Source: Bacteroidota bacterium | GTDB taxonomy: Bacteria > Bacteroidota > Bacteroidia > Cytophagales > Cytophagaceae | DNA: 64,000 nt | Direction of reading: 5' to 3' | Assembly (NCBI GenBank): GCA_023392125.1 | Contig: JAEVZS010000007.1 | Location: forward strand, 124,001-188,000 | Shown here: positions 1 through 8,571 of the stretch, one piece after another | Numbering within the stretch: position 1 is the first letter of the stretch | Layout: every line of letters begins with the position of its first letter | Notes under the pieces: model-generated | Seen by the model: only the letters and a program-made list of their open reading frames with translations | Told to the model about the DNA's origin: nothing | Database searches by the model: none | Made by a program: the position numbers and the translations under genes

Positions 1-504
1 ACAAAAAAAGAGGCTGAATAGTTGAGGTCACATGGCATAAAAGCCGGGTAGAGCGGGAATTTCAGAGAAGTCTGCATAAAAATCCATTCAAAAAAATCAC
101 AGAATTGTCCAAAAAAAACAAGCGGTCAGATACTGGTGATTAAGGAATTGTAAAAGCAAAACCAGTCATATGAGCTCTTCCGAAGGGTCTTTTTTTTATT
201 TCTGCGAATGTTGGGAAACACGTACCTTCTTCGGTCCCGGATATGGATATAGAGCATTCAAATTTTATTCTACATTATCCCTGCTAAAAGTAAAATAGGT
301 TTCAGTTATTTTACTTTAGTAAATAATACTCATGATACAAGCTGAAAAAATACAAAGCGGACGACCGGATAAAACATCCTGCGAATATAGTACTTTATGC
401 CATCAGAGATTAACGGTAGCCGGCAGCAGGACTCCCAAAAAACATAATCCGGAGTTATAAGCTCCGGGTTATGTTTGTCATTGCTGAGCGCAGAAATCCG
501 GCAA
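1..504. other. Left-edge region without a gene
   Basis: No reading frame here looks like a real gene; the short frames have no recognisable motifs and no upstream ribosome site. The region is AT-rich and ends in the terminator of the GH5 gene. Nothing else is supported. Confidence 0.5.
436..475 (-). terminator. Rho-independent terminator of the GH5 gene
   Basis: A 14-base stem (441-454 with 462-475, one wobble pair) encloses a 7-base loop. On the minus strand it is followed by six T residues (plus-strand A run at 437-442). It lies about 30 bases beyond the GH5 stop codon, in the right orientation to end that transcript. Confidence 0.75.
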
Positions 505-2985
505 TTATTTCTTGACAACTCTGAATACCTGAGACTGATGTGTATCTGCCATTTTCAGCATATAAACTCCCTGCAGAAGCTGAAGTCCTGCTTTACAATT
601 GTTCATACACCCGCCGGATTCGGCAAGGTTTCCATCCAGCCTTATTATTTCATATGTAAAATCCCCACTCATTTCAAGAGTTAGTTCCTCTGCAAAAGGA
701 TTGGGGAAGTACATTACACCAGCATGCATCGCATCTGCAACGGATGTCACTACACATAGCGGATTATCGGTATCGACTGTAACAGATACGGGAGTTCTTC
801 CGCACTCACCGCCACCGGTAGCGACTTCTATAGCATAAAACAAACCATATCGGTTCTCCTGGACAACCCAGGGCTGCGTACCGGTAAAAGAAATCAGATC
901 CTCAATTACATATGGGAAATCAGCTCCCTCGGCCTGGTATCGGAGTGTTCCGGTAGTACCATTAGCGTCCATCGTATACTCTCCGGGCTGAAGCTCAATA
1001 TTCAGTAAGATTCTTTGTTTTCCGGTTCCGACCGTCTGTCTGATTTCGTACAAGACTTCCGTTCCCTCCAGAATCCGTATAGTCACTGCATTGTTTGCCG
1101 AAGCCGAATATACAGATACAGCTTCCAATGTCAACGCCTGCAATACTGTCATCCTGATATTCTTGTCATTGGCAGTGATATCCGCCGCATTCAGATTCCA
1201 TATCTGGGCACTGCTATTCTGCTCACTCAAACCAAGAAATGCTGTAATACCCTGCCCGGCATCTTTTATATAATACGTGGTATTGCCGGTAATCTCTGCA
1301 GTATAATTTTCACCAACATACAATACCTCGCCTCCGATACGATCCGAATACCATTCATAAGGCCCCACACCGCCGGTAACCGACAAAATCACGTCGCCGG
1401 AGCGGCATACGATCATGTCCTCTGCTTCAAGCAGACCGGAATACAATTGCACCTGTCCCGAATAGGAAGCACATCCGGCAGTATTTACTGTAAGCTTATA
1501 CAGTCCGGCCTGACCAGCCAATAAAACGGGTCCGGTTTCACCTTTCAGCTCTATCCCGTCTCTTTCCCAGACAAATGTTCTGCCATCCAGATCCTGAAGC
1601 CCGCTATTCAACCCGATCGGATTTCCGGGACAAATCACCTGGTCATCTCCAAGCTCAGGAGCCAGACATTTTTCTTTAACAACAATGGTAATAAATGCTG
1701 AGGAACCTTTGATTCCCTGATTATTTTCAGCCACTGCTTTTATACGATATGTTCCGGCAGGTATATTTTCCCAGGTATAGCTATACGGGGTATTCTGGTC
1801 CGAACCCAGCAGATTATCACCCTCATAAAACTCAACAGCAGTAATGGAACCATCCTGAGCAGAGGCCGTTGCCTGGATGATAACAGTGCTTCCTGAAACA
1901 AATTCGGTATTATGTGCCGGACTGGTAATAGCAACTATGGGGGCATTGCCTTGCGTTGTAAAAACAGAAGCGGTGGCTCCTGTTTTTGTGCCATTAGCAC
2001 CATTTACTACCCGATTACCCCAGGTACTGAGACTGGTACCACTCCAGTTATTGCTCAAATCCATGTATTCCAACCCATTGCCATTACCTTTCCATGACCA
2101 GGCCAGCCAGCCTATTCCATTTGACTCACAGGCAGACAAAATCGCGTCAACATTAATATCACAGCTGCCATCCGTAGCATGCTGAAATGCAAACTCTCCG
2201 ACACTGATCGGTATGCCGGCATTTTTAATCTGAGGAAGCAGAACTGCCGGATTTGAACCACCGCCGGCGCTGCCATTGCTCCATTCACAATACATGTGCA
2301 CAGAAAACAGGACATTCTTTTCCGGATCACCGTTCAGAACATCCAGGCCATGATTCAGAATGGTAGATCCCCGGACATCCTGTCCGTAATTGGGAGCATC
2401 TATAATAAGAGTAGTTTTTATACCGGCATCTCTTATTGTCTTAACCGCATTGATATAGGTATCCCGCCACACTGTTTGTGCCGGTTGCTGATTGGGACTC
2501 GCCATCCACCAGTCTCCCCACTCATTGGCTATATTGATCAATATATAGGGCGCTATGTCTTCACGGGTCAAAAAAGAAGCTTTGGAAGCCCACCATTCAG
2601 CAACAGCGTATATATCCGCCGGCACATTACTACCCAGTACATTGTGAACCTCTATGACGGGTACAATCTCATTTTCGATACATCGCTCCACTGCCGTTTG
2701 CCAGACATTGTCGGGCGTATTCCAGTTTTGTCCGGTACCGCCCTGAGGAGTATACCCGTTTCCGACTACGATACGAAGGCTGTTTGCCCCTGTATTGGTC
2801 TTCATGCTGGCAATATTGTTGTTTACTTCACTCTGGAACCATGCAAGCGGCACATTGAATCCTTTCATAATAAACTCATTGTCATTAGCATCCAGCAATC
2901 TGGTTCCTTCAATTTTAAAACCCTGAGCAAACATCAGCCCGGGCAAAAAAAGCAGCATAAATACATGGATAAAACTTTTACTCAT
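505..2985 (-). CDS. Secreted GH5-family glycosidase with type IX secretion tail
   Basis: An 826-residue multidomain secreted enzyme. Residues 1-21 are a signal peptide ending in AQ. Residues 22-330 form a glycoside hydrolase family 5 domain: NEWG gives the acid/base Glu155, and VGEFAF gives the nucleophile Glu264. These motifs resemble the GH5 mannanase/endoglucanase groups, so the substrate is likely a beta-mannan or beta-glucan; the exact choice is inference. Residues about 350-440 form an Ig-like domain, followed by further beta-rich modules with Cys pairs. The last 80 residues, starting at YFPNPF and ending in VKK, form the type IX secretion sorting tail, so the mature enzyme should be exported across the outer membrane and anchored or released. 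The gene stands alone with its own terminator. The stretch between the Ig-like domain and the tail (about 440-740) was not assigned to a known binding module. Confidence 0.88.
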   Translation of the reverse strand: MSKSFIHVFMLLFLPGLMFAQGFKIEGTRLLDANDNEFIMKGFNVPLAWFQSEVNNNIASMKTNTGANSLRIVVGNGYTPQGGTGQNWNTPDNVWQTAVERCIENEIVPVIEVHNVLGSNVPADIYAVAEWWASKASFLTREDIAPYILINIANEWGDWWMASPNQQPAQTVWRDTYINAVKTIRDAGIKTTLIIDAPNYGQDVRGSTILNHGLDVLNGDPEKNVLFSVHMYCEWSNGSAGGGSNPAVLLPQIKNAGIPISVGEFAFQHATDGSCDINVDAILSACESNGIGWLAWSWKGNGNGLEYMDLSNNWSGTSLSTWGNRVVNGANGTKTGATASVFTTQGNAPIVAITSPAHNTEFVSGSTVIIQATASAQDGSITAVEFYEGDNLLGSDQNTPYSYTWENIPAGTYRIKAVAENNQGIKGSSAFITIVVKEKCLAPELGDDQVICPGNPIGLNSGLQDLDGRTFVWERDGIELKGETGPVLLAGQAGLYKLTVNTAGCASYSGQVQLYSGLLEAEDMIVCRSGDVILSVTGGVGPYEWYSDRIGGEVLYVGENYTAEITGNTTYYIKDAGQGITAFLGLSEQNSSAQIWNLNAADITANDKNIRMTVLQALTLEAVSVYSASANNAVTIRILEGTEVLYEIRQTVGTGKQRILLNIELQPGEYTMDANGTTGTLRYQAEGADFPYVIEDLISFTGTQPWVVQENRYGLFYAIEVATGGGECGRTPVSVTVDTDNPLCVVTSVADAMHAGVMYFPNPFAEELTLEMSGDFTYEIIRLDGNLAESGGCMNNCKAGLQLLQGVYMLKMADTHQSQVFRVVKK

Positions 2986-3351
2986 CTCTATTTAATTTTA
3001 GTGGGGGAAATGCATATTTTTTTAATAATAGGAATATATAAAACTTATGGATCTGTAAAGTCCTAAACAAAATACAATATTTACTAAAAAGCTCCCAATT
3101 TGCCAATACATATCTGAATCAGGACAATCCGGAAAAAGTAACCGATATATATATCAGGTTATCAAATAAAAGCATCAAATGGAACAGTCCTTATTCCCTA
3201 CGCGAATCATCTGTTTAATCCGACCGACAAGAAACCGGATCAATCGTCTGCGCTCCAAGAATCGTAATCTTCTGATAACTCTCTATCAGCGCTCATCACA
3301 TTTTAACCTTTGTTAACCTCATAAAAACATTTTCATAATAATTTCGCCCCA
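2986..3351. other. Divergent intergenic region
   Basis: This lies between the GH5 gene and the DUF2867 gene, which point away from each other. It is AT-rich and holds no convincing frame. A TAATTTCG element at 3339-3346 resembles the Bacteroidota -7 box (TAnnTTTG, one mismatch) and would start a transcript near 3353. No well-spaced -33 box was seen, so it is only a weak promoter candidate. Confidence 0.35.
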
Positions 3352-3384
3352 ATGCTGCTTATAGGCAACAAAATCAAAAAGGTA

Positions 3385-3936
3385 ATGCATATACACAAAA
3401 CAGCTCTTCCCTGCGAATCAGTATTAAACAAACCGGGAGACGCATATGACTATATCGATATATTTGAGAAAGACTTCAATGATCCGGGGCAACCGATTGA
3501 TGCCACAAAAGTTGCTTTATTATTTTTTACCAGCAGTCCTTCATGGGTGGAAAAGCTTTTCAGCCTGAGAAACAGGATCGTGAGCGTATTCGGTCTGAAA
3601 ACATCCGGACAGATCAAAGACAGAGAGCGGGCATTGAAAAATTTCCGGTGTGAGCCCGGAGAAAAACTCGGACTTTTCAATGTATTTTATAAATCAGAAA
3701 ACGAAGTAATACTGGGAGAAGATGACAAACATCTTGATTTCAGAATATCCCTGCTCATCAAACCATCAACCATAACTCCAGGAAAGCGACAGCTAACCAT
3801 CACCACTGCTGTAACATTTCATAACTGGTTTGGGAAGATGTATTTTCTGCCTGTACGACCTTTTCACAGGGTTATTGTACCGGCTATGATGAAGGCAATG
3901 ATCCGAAAACTTAACGGTTCGAATAGCATTAAATGA
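3385..3936 (+). CDS. DUF2867 family protein
   Basis: A 183-residue protein matching the DUF2867 family by its overall pattern: an N-terminal segment with ALP and a YDYIDIF motif, a middle LGLFNVFY strand, a KHLDFRIS strand, and a C-terminal FHRVIVPAMM helix. No catalytic role is known for this family, and no signal peptide or membrane segment is visible. An upstream ATG at 3352 is possible and would add 11 residues. I prefer 3385 because AAAAAGG lies just upstream and the family pattern begins at this methionine. The gene is monocistronic, facing the SDR gene across 250 bases with no feature I can name. Confidence 0.65.
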   Translation: MHIHKTALPCESVLNKPGDAYDYIDIFEKDFNDPGQPIDATKVALLFFTSSPSWVEKLFSLRNRIVSVFGLKTSGQIKDRERALKNFRCEPGEKLGLFNVFYKSENEVILGEDDKHLDFRISLLIKPSTITPGKRQLTITTAVTFHNWFGKMYFLPVRPFHRVIVPAMMKAMIRKLNGSNSIK

Positions 3937-4186
3937 TTAGTTTTTTGATGAAAGACCTTGGAGGCTCTTGCCAGACAGCTGCCAACTATCCGGACTCCCT
4001 GACAGAAAACACAAACGGTCTGCCGGAGAAAATAAAATTGGCAGGGACAACTTTTATGTAAATACCGGATTAATACAGAATATGACTATAAATTGCAGAT
4101 ATAAAATATAAATAAATATTTTACCACATTATTATAATAATACATTAACAAAACAGGCATCTCGTTAACATATTACTTTTGCGTAT

Positions 4187-5023
4187 TTATTCATATATAT
4201 AATACTCCGGATCAGGAAAAACATACCGATAGCCCAGACGACTGATCAGCTTGTCCGGGCTGATCAGCTTCCAGCCCGTTGTGTCACCGGATATAAATTC
4301 GGGCAGGGGAAGCTCAAAACGCCTGGCAAGTCCGGTATAAAAGTCCTTTTTGAGCGGATGTACGGGTGAGCAGCAATTGTATGTTTCATTCCAGACTTCA
4401 GGCCTATCTGTGCCGATCAGCGACGCGATGATAGCGACACAATCATCCCGGTGAATCAGGTTGACGGGATTTTCACCTCCCTTAAGTTTCTTTTTGCCTG
4501 CGAAAAAACGGACCAGATTGCGATCATAACCGGTGAGTCCGCCCATGCGGAGTATGCAATAATCTGTATCTAACGAGCGAACTACCTCTTCTGCTGCAAA
4601 CAGTATACGATTGCCCACCTGCACAGGCTCATCCTCTCTGATTGCTTCGCCCTCTCTGTCGGCATATACCGAGGTAGAGCTGACATATACGATCCGGGAT
4701 ACCGGCCGCTGCCGAAGCTTCTGAGCCAGCAATTCCATTTGGCAAACATGCGCGTCGTTGTCCGGGTCTTTTTTGGTGCCAGGCGGGATATTGATCAGCA
4801 GCAGATCCGCATCCAGAAAATCTTCCAGTGTGGAAATATTCAGCATACCAGAATCCAGTTTCAGTAAAAACGGCTGTATTCCGTATCCGCTCAAGACCTC
4901 CAGTTTGTCCGGACTGGTGGTGGAAGCCTTCACATTATATCCGTCCTCTTGAAGACGAATCGCCAGAGGAAGTCCAAGCCATCCAGCTCCCATGATACTT
5001 ACCCGATACTGATTTTTCTTCAT
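4187..5023 (-). CDS. YeeZ-like NAD(P)-dependent epimerase/dehydratase (SDR family)
   Basis: A 278-residue extended short-chain dehydrogenase-like protein. The dinucleotide-binding Rossmann motif GAGWLG is at residues 12-17, followed by a predicted strand/helix pattern. VYVSSTSVYAD (about 108-118) is the family's conserved Ser/Tyr strand, and NLIHRDDC lies near residue 190. It resembles the cytoplasmic YeeZ group, whose substrate is not known; a nucleotide-sugar or related substrate would be inference. It is divergent from the DUF2652 gene with only 94 bases between the starts, so the two may share a control region. Nothing in the sequence shows a pathway. Confidence 0.75.
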   Translation of the reverse strand: MKKNQYRVSIMGAGWLGLPLAIRLQEDGYNVKASTTSPDKLEVLSGYGIQPFLLKLDSGMLNISTLEDFLDADLLLINIPPGTKKDPDNDAHVCQMELLAQKLRQRPVSRIVYVSSTSVYADREGEAIREDEPVQVGNRILFAAEEVVRSLDTDYCILRMGGLTGYDRNLVRFFAGKKKLKGGENPVNLIHRDDCVAIIASLIGTDRPEVWNETYNCCSPVHPLKKDFYTGLARRFELPLPEFISGDTTGWKLISPDKLISRLGYRYVFPDPEYYIYE

Positions 5024-5117
5024 ATTTTTCTGACTTCAGAAGCAAAATACCAAATCGTGACTGAACATTTTATTTTTCAAACAAATTATCCTAAAAGGGT
5101 ATCTTCTTTCCGGCATC

Positions 5118-5774
5118 ATGACACACGAAACATATAGCGATGGCAATAGTACTCAACGGGTCTTTTTCTATATCCCCGACATCAGCGGCTTTACCGCTTT
5201 TATCAAATGTCTGGATGATCCCAAAGAAGCTGCGCGGATTATCCATGACCTGCTCAACGCCATTGTCAACGCCAATATCTTCGGACTCCGTATCGCCGAG
5301 ATACAGGGTGATGCCATTCTTTTTTACCGCTTTGGTCCTCCGCTCAACCTGATCGAACTGGAAAAACAGACGCTGAAAACCTTTATTGATTTTCACAACA
5401 TCCTGAACAAAACCGGCTCCCGGCATCATATACCACACGAGGTTCTTGACAAGATCACGATCAAGTTTGTCGTGCACTACGGAGTAGTAGGCACCACCAT
5501 GGTCAACAACGAACTCAAGCTGGTCGGCATGGACATGATCATTGCCAACAAAATACTGAAAAACAATATTGAGGGCCGGGAATACCTGCTTATGACCGAT
5601 GCCTATCTTTCGACTCAGAAACACGATATTTTCCTGTACCGGAAAAACTTCAACTGGTCCCGACTGCTATCCGGAAACTGCCACTATGAGCATATAGGCG
5701 ATATCCGTTTCAGCCATATTTCACTAAGTCCACTGCGGGCCACCACTTTTGGGCAGAATACCATTTGGGAGTAG
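5118..5774 (+). CDS. DUF2652 protein, class III nucleotide-cyclase-like
   Basis: A 218-residue soluble protein of the DUF2652 type with the fold signature of class III adenylyl/guanylyl cyclases. PDISGFT (Asp21) and IQGDAILF (Asp65) supply the two metal-binding aspartates of that family. Glu61, three residues before Gly64, sits where guanylyl cyclases have Glu and adenylyl cyclases have Lys. In the later helix VGMDMIIANKIL (136-147), the usual transition-state Asn and Arg align with Ile141 and Lys145, so turnover may be altered or lost. Residue matching is by eye. No sensor or membrane domain is attached. The last codons (GQNTIWE) lie inside the first copy of a downstream tandem repeat. The neighbour across that repeat is a PycTM-like effector, which raises the possibility of a cyclic-nucleotide signalling pair. 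Confidence 0.72.
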   Translation: MTHETYSDGNSTQRVFFYIPDISGFTAFIKCLDDPKEAARIIHDLLNAIVNANIFGLRIAEIQGDAILFYRFGPPLNLIELEKQTLKTFIDFHNILNKTGSRHHIPHEVLDKITIKFVVHYGVVGTTMVNNELKLVGMDMIIANKILKNNIEGREYLLMTDAYLSTQKHDIFLYRKNFNWSRLLSGNCHYEHIGDIRFSHISLSPLRATTFGQNTIWE

Positions 5775-5820
5775 GGAGTGTGGAGCTCAAAGTTTAAGGA
5801 CGGCCGGATATTCCGCCGGC

Positions 5821-5870
5821 TGAGGTTCTCGAAGCCGAAGGAATATTCATTGATGCCTTCGAGAGCCTCA
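5821..5870. terminator. Hairpin in repeat copy 1 (possible bidirectional terminator)
   Basis: Left arm 5821-5836 pairs with 5855-5870 at 14 of 16 positions around an 18-base loop that itself contains the palindrome GAATATTC. It lies just after the DUF2652 stop codon. There is no T tract, so the terminator role is inferred from position only. Confidence 0.45.
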
Positions 5871-6056
5871 GGCACCCACTTCCATCTTTAAGATTTAAAC
5901 CTTCAACTTATCACGTACTACTTACTACTCCAAACGCACTACAACACATATGCCCCCACAACCACCACGGCGTACCAACTACCTTCGGGCAGAATACAAT
6001 CTGGGAGCAGGAAGTACGGAGCTCAAAGATTAAAGACAGCCAGATATTCCGCCGGC

Positions 6057-6106
6057 TGAGATTCTCGAAGCCAAAGGAATATTCGTTGATGCCTTCGAGA
6101 GCCTCA
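6057..6106. repeat. Hairpin in repeat copy 2
   Basis: This is the same inverted repeat as in copy one: arm 6057-6072 with arm 6091-6106 and an 18-base loop. It is the second of three copies, in the middle of the intergenic array. Confidence 0.5.
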
Positions 6107-6313
6107 GGCACCCACTTCCATCTTTAAGATTTAAACCTTCAACTTATCACGTACTACTAGTTATTACCTTCAACGCATCACATACTACTTACTACTCCAA
6201 ACGCACTACAACACATATGCCCCCACGGCCTACCACTACCTTCGGGCAGAATACAATCTGGGAGTAGGGAGTGTGGAACTCAAAGCTTAAGGACGGCCGG
6301 ATATTCCGCCAGC

Positions 6314-6363
6314 TGAGGTTCTCGAAGCCGAAGGAATATTCGTTGATGCCTTCGAGAGCCTCA
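6314..6363. terminator. Hairpin in repeat copy 3 (possible terminator of the HD/PycTM gene)
   Basis: Arm 6314-6329 pairs with 6348-6363 around an 18-base loop. This third copy is closest to the 3' end of the HD/PycTM gene, about 100 bases after its stop. No T tract follows. Confidence 0.45.
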
Positions 6364-6463
6364 GGCGCCCCATTTCCATCTTTAAGCTTTAAACCTTCAA
6401 CTTATCACGTACTACTACTTATTCCCTTCAACTCATCACGTACTACTTACTACCCCAAACATA

Positions 6464-7663
6464 CTACACCACATATGTCCCCACAACCACCACGGCAGAC
6501 AGCACTGTAATAATCAGACCGATCATAAACACAAGATACGACATACGCAGCAGGCGGTATTTTTTGCGAAGAACCTTGCCCAGGTAATACAGATCCTTGA
6601 TCATATTGCCGTACAGCAGATCTTCTTCTTTCATGAGGGTGCGGACTTCCTCTTCAAAATCTCCGATGCTGATCCGGGTATAGTTTCCAAAAAAGAGAAT
6701 ACTGGCATCATTGGCCTTAAATTCTTCAATGCTCGCGATCGCTTTGGTCACTTTGGGCTTAGCGGAAAGTATGGCAAAGATAATAGAACACAGACTGGTA
6801 AGCAGCAGGCAGATTACCGGCAGGATGATAATCTGATTTTGCTGTAGCCCTGATCCGAAAATCGAAAATTTGGCGCTGACCAGTGTCAGCGTAATAGATA
6901 TGATCAGTGAATGGATATTAATCATCATATTGGCCTTGCTGTCTGCAATAGCGCTGAAATTGATATGGCTTTTGTACAGACTCCGGAACATGGTTTCGAT
7001 ACCCCTCTTAGGCTGCGCTTTGCTTTTGCCAAGATCTTTCTTCTTCTGCTCCTGTTTCCGTTCAATCTTGAGTAAACGCTGTCTTTGCTCCTGAATGTTT
7101 TTTTGCAACTGTTCACCAAAAAGCCGCTGCGCTTCCTGTGTGTGGAAATTTTCCGACAACAGAAAATCAAGCTGAGTACGGGCCCAGTCAAGGGAGTTGC
7201 AATGACGGATATCAAAGTTTTCCCATTCGGCCCTCAGCAGATCGCTTTTGATAAAAAAAGAACGCTCACCAATCTGCGAAATATCCGCGTCGCAGAGAAT
7301 CTGACTGATCAGGCTGCGCGGCGGATCTTCTCTTTTGGTAGCCAGTATACATCGGATCACCTCCGCTATATCTCCCTCCGGATAATCACGCTCTTTCAGA
7401 AACCGCTCGGCCATACCAGCGCTCCGCTCCTCATGATTGTCATAACCGCTGACATAGCCCGCATCATGAAACCAGGCAGCCAGCACCAGATTGTCGAGTT
7501 CCTGTTCTTCCAGATGATAGGCTTTGGCAATCAGTCTGCAGGTTTCTACAGTTTCATAGGTATGCTGAAAATTGTGGTAAACATATTCGTGGGAAAGTTT
7601 TTCCTTAAAAAGAGAAAAGATGTGTTCACTTGCCTCCACCAATATCGTCTTCTGAGCTGCCAT
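6464..7663 (-). CDS. HD-domain phosphohydrolase fused to a PycTM-like (DUF5706) membrane effector domain
   Basis: A 399-residue two-part protein. Residues 1-175 form an HD-type metal-dependent phosphohydrolase domain: His34, the HD pair His66-Asp67 in WFHDAGY, His77, and Asp125/Asp127 in LCDADIS. Residues 180-220 are a charged, Lys/Gln-rich linker, probably a coiled coil. Residues 225-399 match the Pycsar effector transmembrane family: a conserved SHINFSAIADSKANMM stretch, hydrophobic segments at about 250-264, 278-300 and 374-396, and the motif FFGNYTRIS. In Pycsar systems such membrane proteins are triggered by cCMP or cUMP and damage the membrane. The added HD domain could degrade or sense a nucleotide (inference). 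The last codons lie in the third copy of the tandem repeat shared with the convergent DUF2652 gene. HD-fused members may also be ordinary core genes in Bacteroidota. Confidence 0.78.
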   Translation of the reverse strand: MAAQKTILVEASEHIFSLFKEKLSHEYVYHNFQHTYETVETCRLIAKAYHLEEQELDNLVLAAWFHDAGYVSGYDNHEERSAGMAERFLKERDYPEGDIAEVIRCILATKREDPPRSLISQILCDADISQIGERSFFIKSDLLRAEWENFDIRHCNSLDWARTQLDFLLSENFHTQEAQRLFGEQLQKNIQEQRQRLLKIERKQEQKKKDLGKSKAQPKRGIETMFRSLYKSHINFSAIADSKANMMINIHSLIISITLTLVSAKFSIFGSGLQQNQIIILPVICLLLTSLCSIIFAILSAKPKVTKAIASIEEFKANDASILFFGNYTRISIGDFEEEVRTLMKEEDLLYGNMIKDLYYLGKVLRKKYRLLRMSYLVFMIGLIITVLSAVVVVGTYVV

Positions 7664-7712
7664 GCAAAAAACATATAAACTTTGTCCGCATTAAAAAGTT
7701 ATAACCAATAAC

Positions 7713-7730
7713 CATTCCCCTCGGGGAATG
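7713..7730. other. Perfect short palindrome between divergent genes
   Basis: A perfect inverted repeat, CATTCCC paired with GGGAATG around CTCG, sits 33-50 bases before the start of the SdiA-regulated-type lipoprotein gene and just upstream of the divergent HD/PycTM gene. It could be an operator or a short RNA hairpin; no T tract follows it. Confidence 0.35.
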
Positions 7731-7761
7731 TTCCGATCGCCCGAAAGCATTTTTTTCTGAT

Positions 7762-8571
7762 ATGAGATTTTCCATACTACTGATTATTCTGTTGCAGGCC
7801 TGCGCCCCCTCAGGCCCACCCTCATCCTCCTATCTGCCTTATACACTCAACCGACCCGATCTGCGATTCAGGCTACCGGACAGGCTCAGGGAAATTTCCG
7901 GGATCACCCTTACAGGTGATTCACTCCTGGCCTGTATTGAAGACAACCGAGGCACGATCTATCTGCTTAGCCCACGATCCGGCCAACTGCTCGACTCCAT
8001 TGTATTTGCCGGTCAGGGTGACTTTGAAGACATTGTATACACCGATGAAGGGTTTTATGTGCTGCGCAGCGATGGCATACTCTTTCGCGTCAAAAACCGG
8101 CGTACGACCGAATTCGCCACCTTTCTCGGCAAAGACAATGATGCGGAAGGTATGTGCTATGATCCCGAAGGTCACCGGCTCCTGATCGCTCTCAAAGGTC
8201 AGCCTGTCAAAGGTCCCAAACACCATAAGCAGATTTATGCTTTTGATCTCGCCACCCACTGCCTGCTGCCTGATCCGGTTTTTACCCTGACGCCGGCAAG
8301 CTTTTCCGGTCTTTCCGACAAAGAAATCCGTTTCAAGCCATCGGGCATTGCTCTGCATCCTGTATCGGATGAACTGTACCTGATTTCATCAGCAGCCAAT
8401 ATGCTCATCCGTACCGATCGCAAGGGAAGTGTAAAAGCACTTTATTCACTGGACAAGCTGCGCTTCGAGCAACCCGAAGGCATTGCCTTTTCGCCACAAG
8501 GCACATTGTTTATCTCCAGCGAAGGCAAGAAAACCGCTCCTTCGCTGCAAATTTTCCCAATGCATGAATAG
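7762..8571 (+). CDS. SdiA-regulated/YjiK-type beta-propeller lipoprotein
   Basis: A 269-residue exported protein. The N-terminus is hydrophobic and ends in LLQAC, so Cys14 is a likely lipidation site. The rest is beta-propeller-like, with repeated blade motifs such as REISGITL, FEDIVYTDEGFYVLRSDG, AEGMCYDPE, PSGIALHP and PEGIAFSP. These are typical of the SdiA-regulated domain family, whose biochemical role is not settled. The stop codon overlaps the start of the next gene by eight bases, so the two are co-translated and probably act at the same surface. Its DNA is visibly GC-richer than the island that follows at 12.3 kb. Confidence 0.75.
   Translation: MRFSILLIILLQACAPSGPPSSSYLPYTLNRPDLRFRLPDRLREISGITLTGDSLLACIEDNRGTIYLLSPRSGQLLDSIVFAGQGDFEDIVYTDEGFYVLRSDGILFRVKNRRTTEFATFLGKDNDAEGMCYDPEGHRLLIALKGQPVKGPKHHKQIYAFDLATHCLLPDPVFTLTPASFSGLSDKEIRFKPSGIALHPVSDELYLISSAANMLIRTDRKGSVKALYSLDKLRFEQPEGIAFSPQGTLFISSEGKKTAPSLQIFPMHE

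Larger units (their letters stand above)
5751..6500. repeat. Three-copy tandem repeat of a convergent intergenic region
   Basis: Three imperfect direct copies begin at 5751, 5987 and 6244, with periods of 236 and 257 bases. Each copy starts with GGGCAGAATA, which encodes the tail of the DUF2652 gene in copy one. Each ends with a CATATG(C/T)CCCCAC stretch, which encodes the last codons of the HD/PycTM gene in copy three. The copy-two spacing differs because of an extra block around 6155-6200. The copies differ at scattered bases, so the duplication is not recent. Within each copy is a 16-bp imperfect hairpin. There are no open genes inside the array. Confidence 0.85.

Noticed and set aside
2296..3066. 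A 256-residue plus-strand open frame opposite the GH5 catalytic region
   Set aside because: The opposite strand carries intact GH5 catalytic motifs, and this frame has no signature.
5751..6500. A possible CRISPR array
   Set aside because: The repeats are about 240 bases long and nearly contiguous, without unique spacers of the usual 30-40 bases, and no cas genes are present.
5684..6510. Three short frames repeating EALEGINEYSFGFENLSRR
   Set aside because: They are translations of the tandem repeat hairpin and have no ribosome sites; they reflect the DNA repeat and not a protein family.
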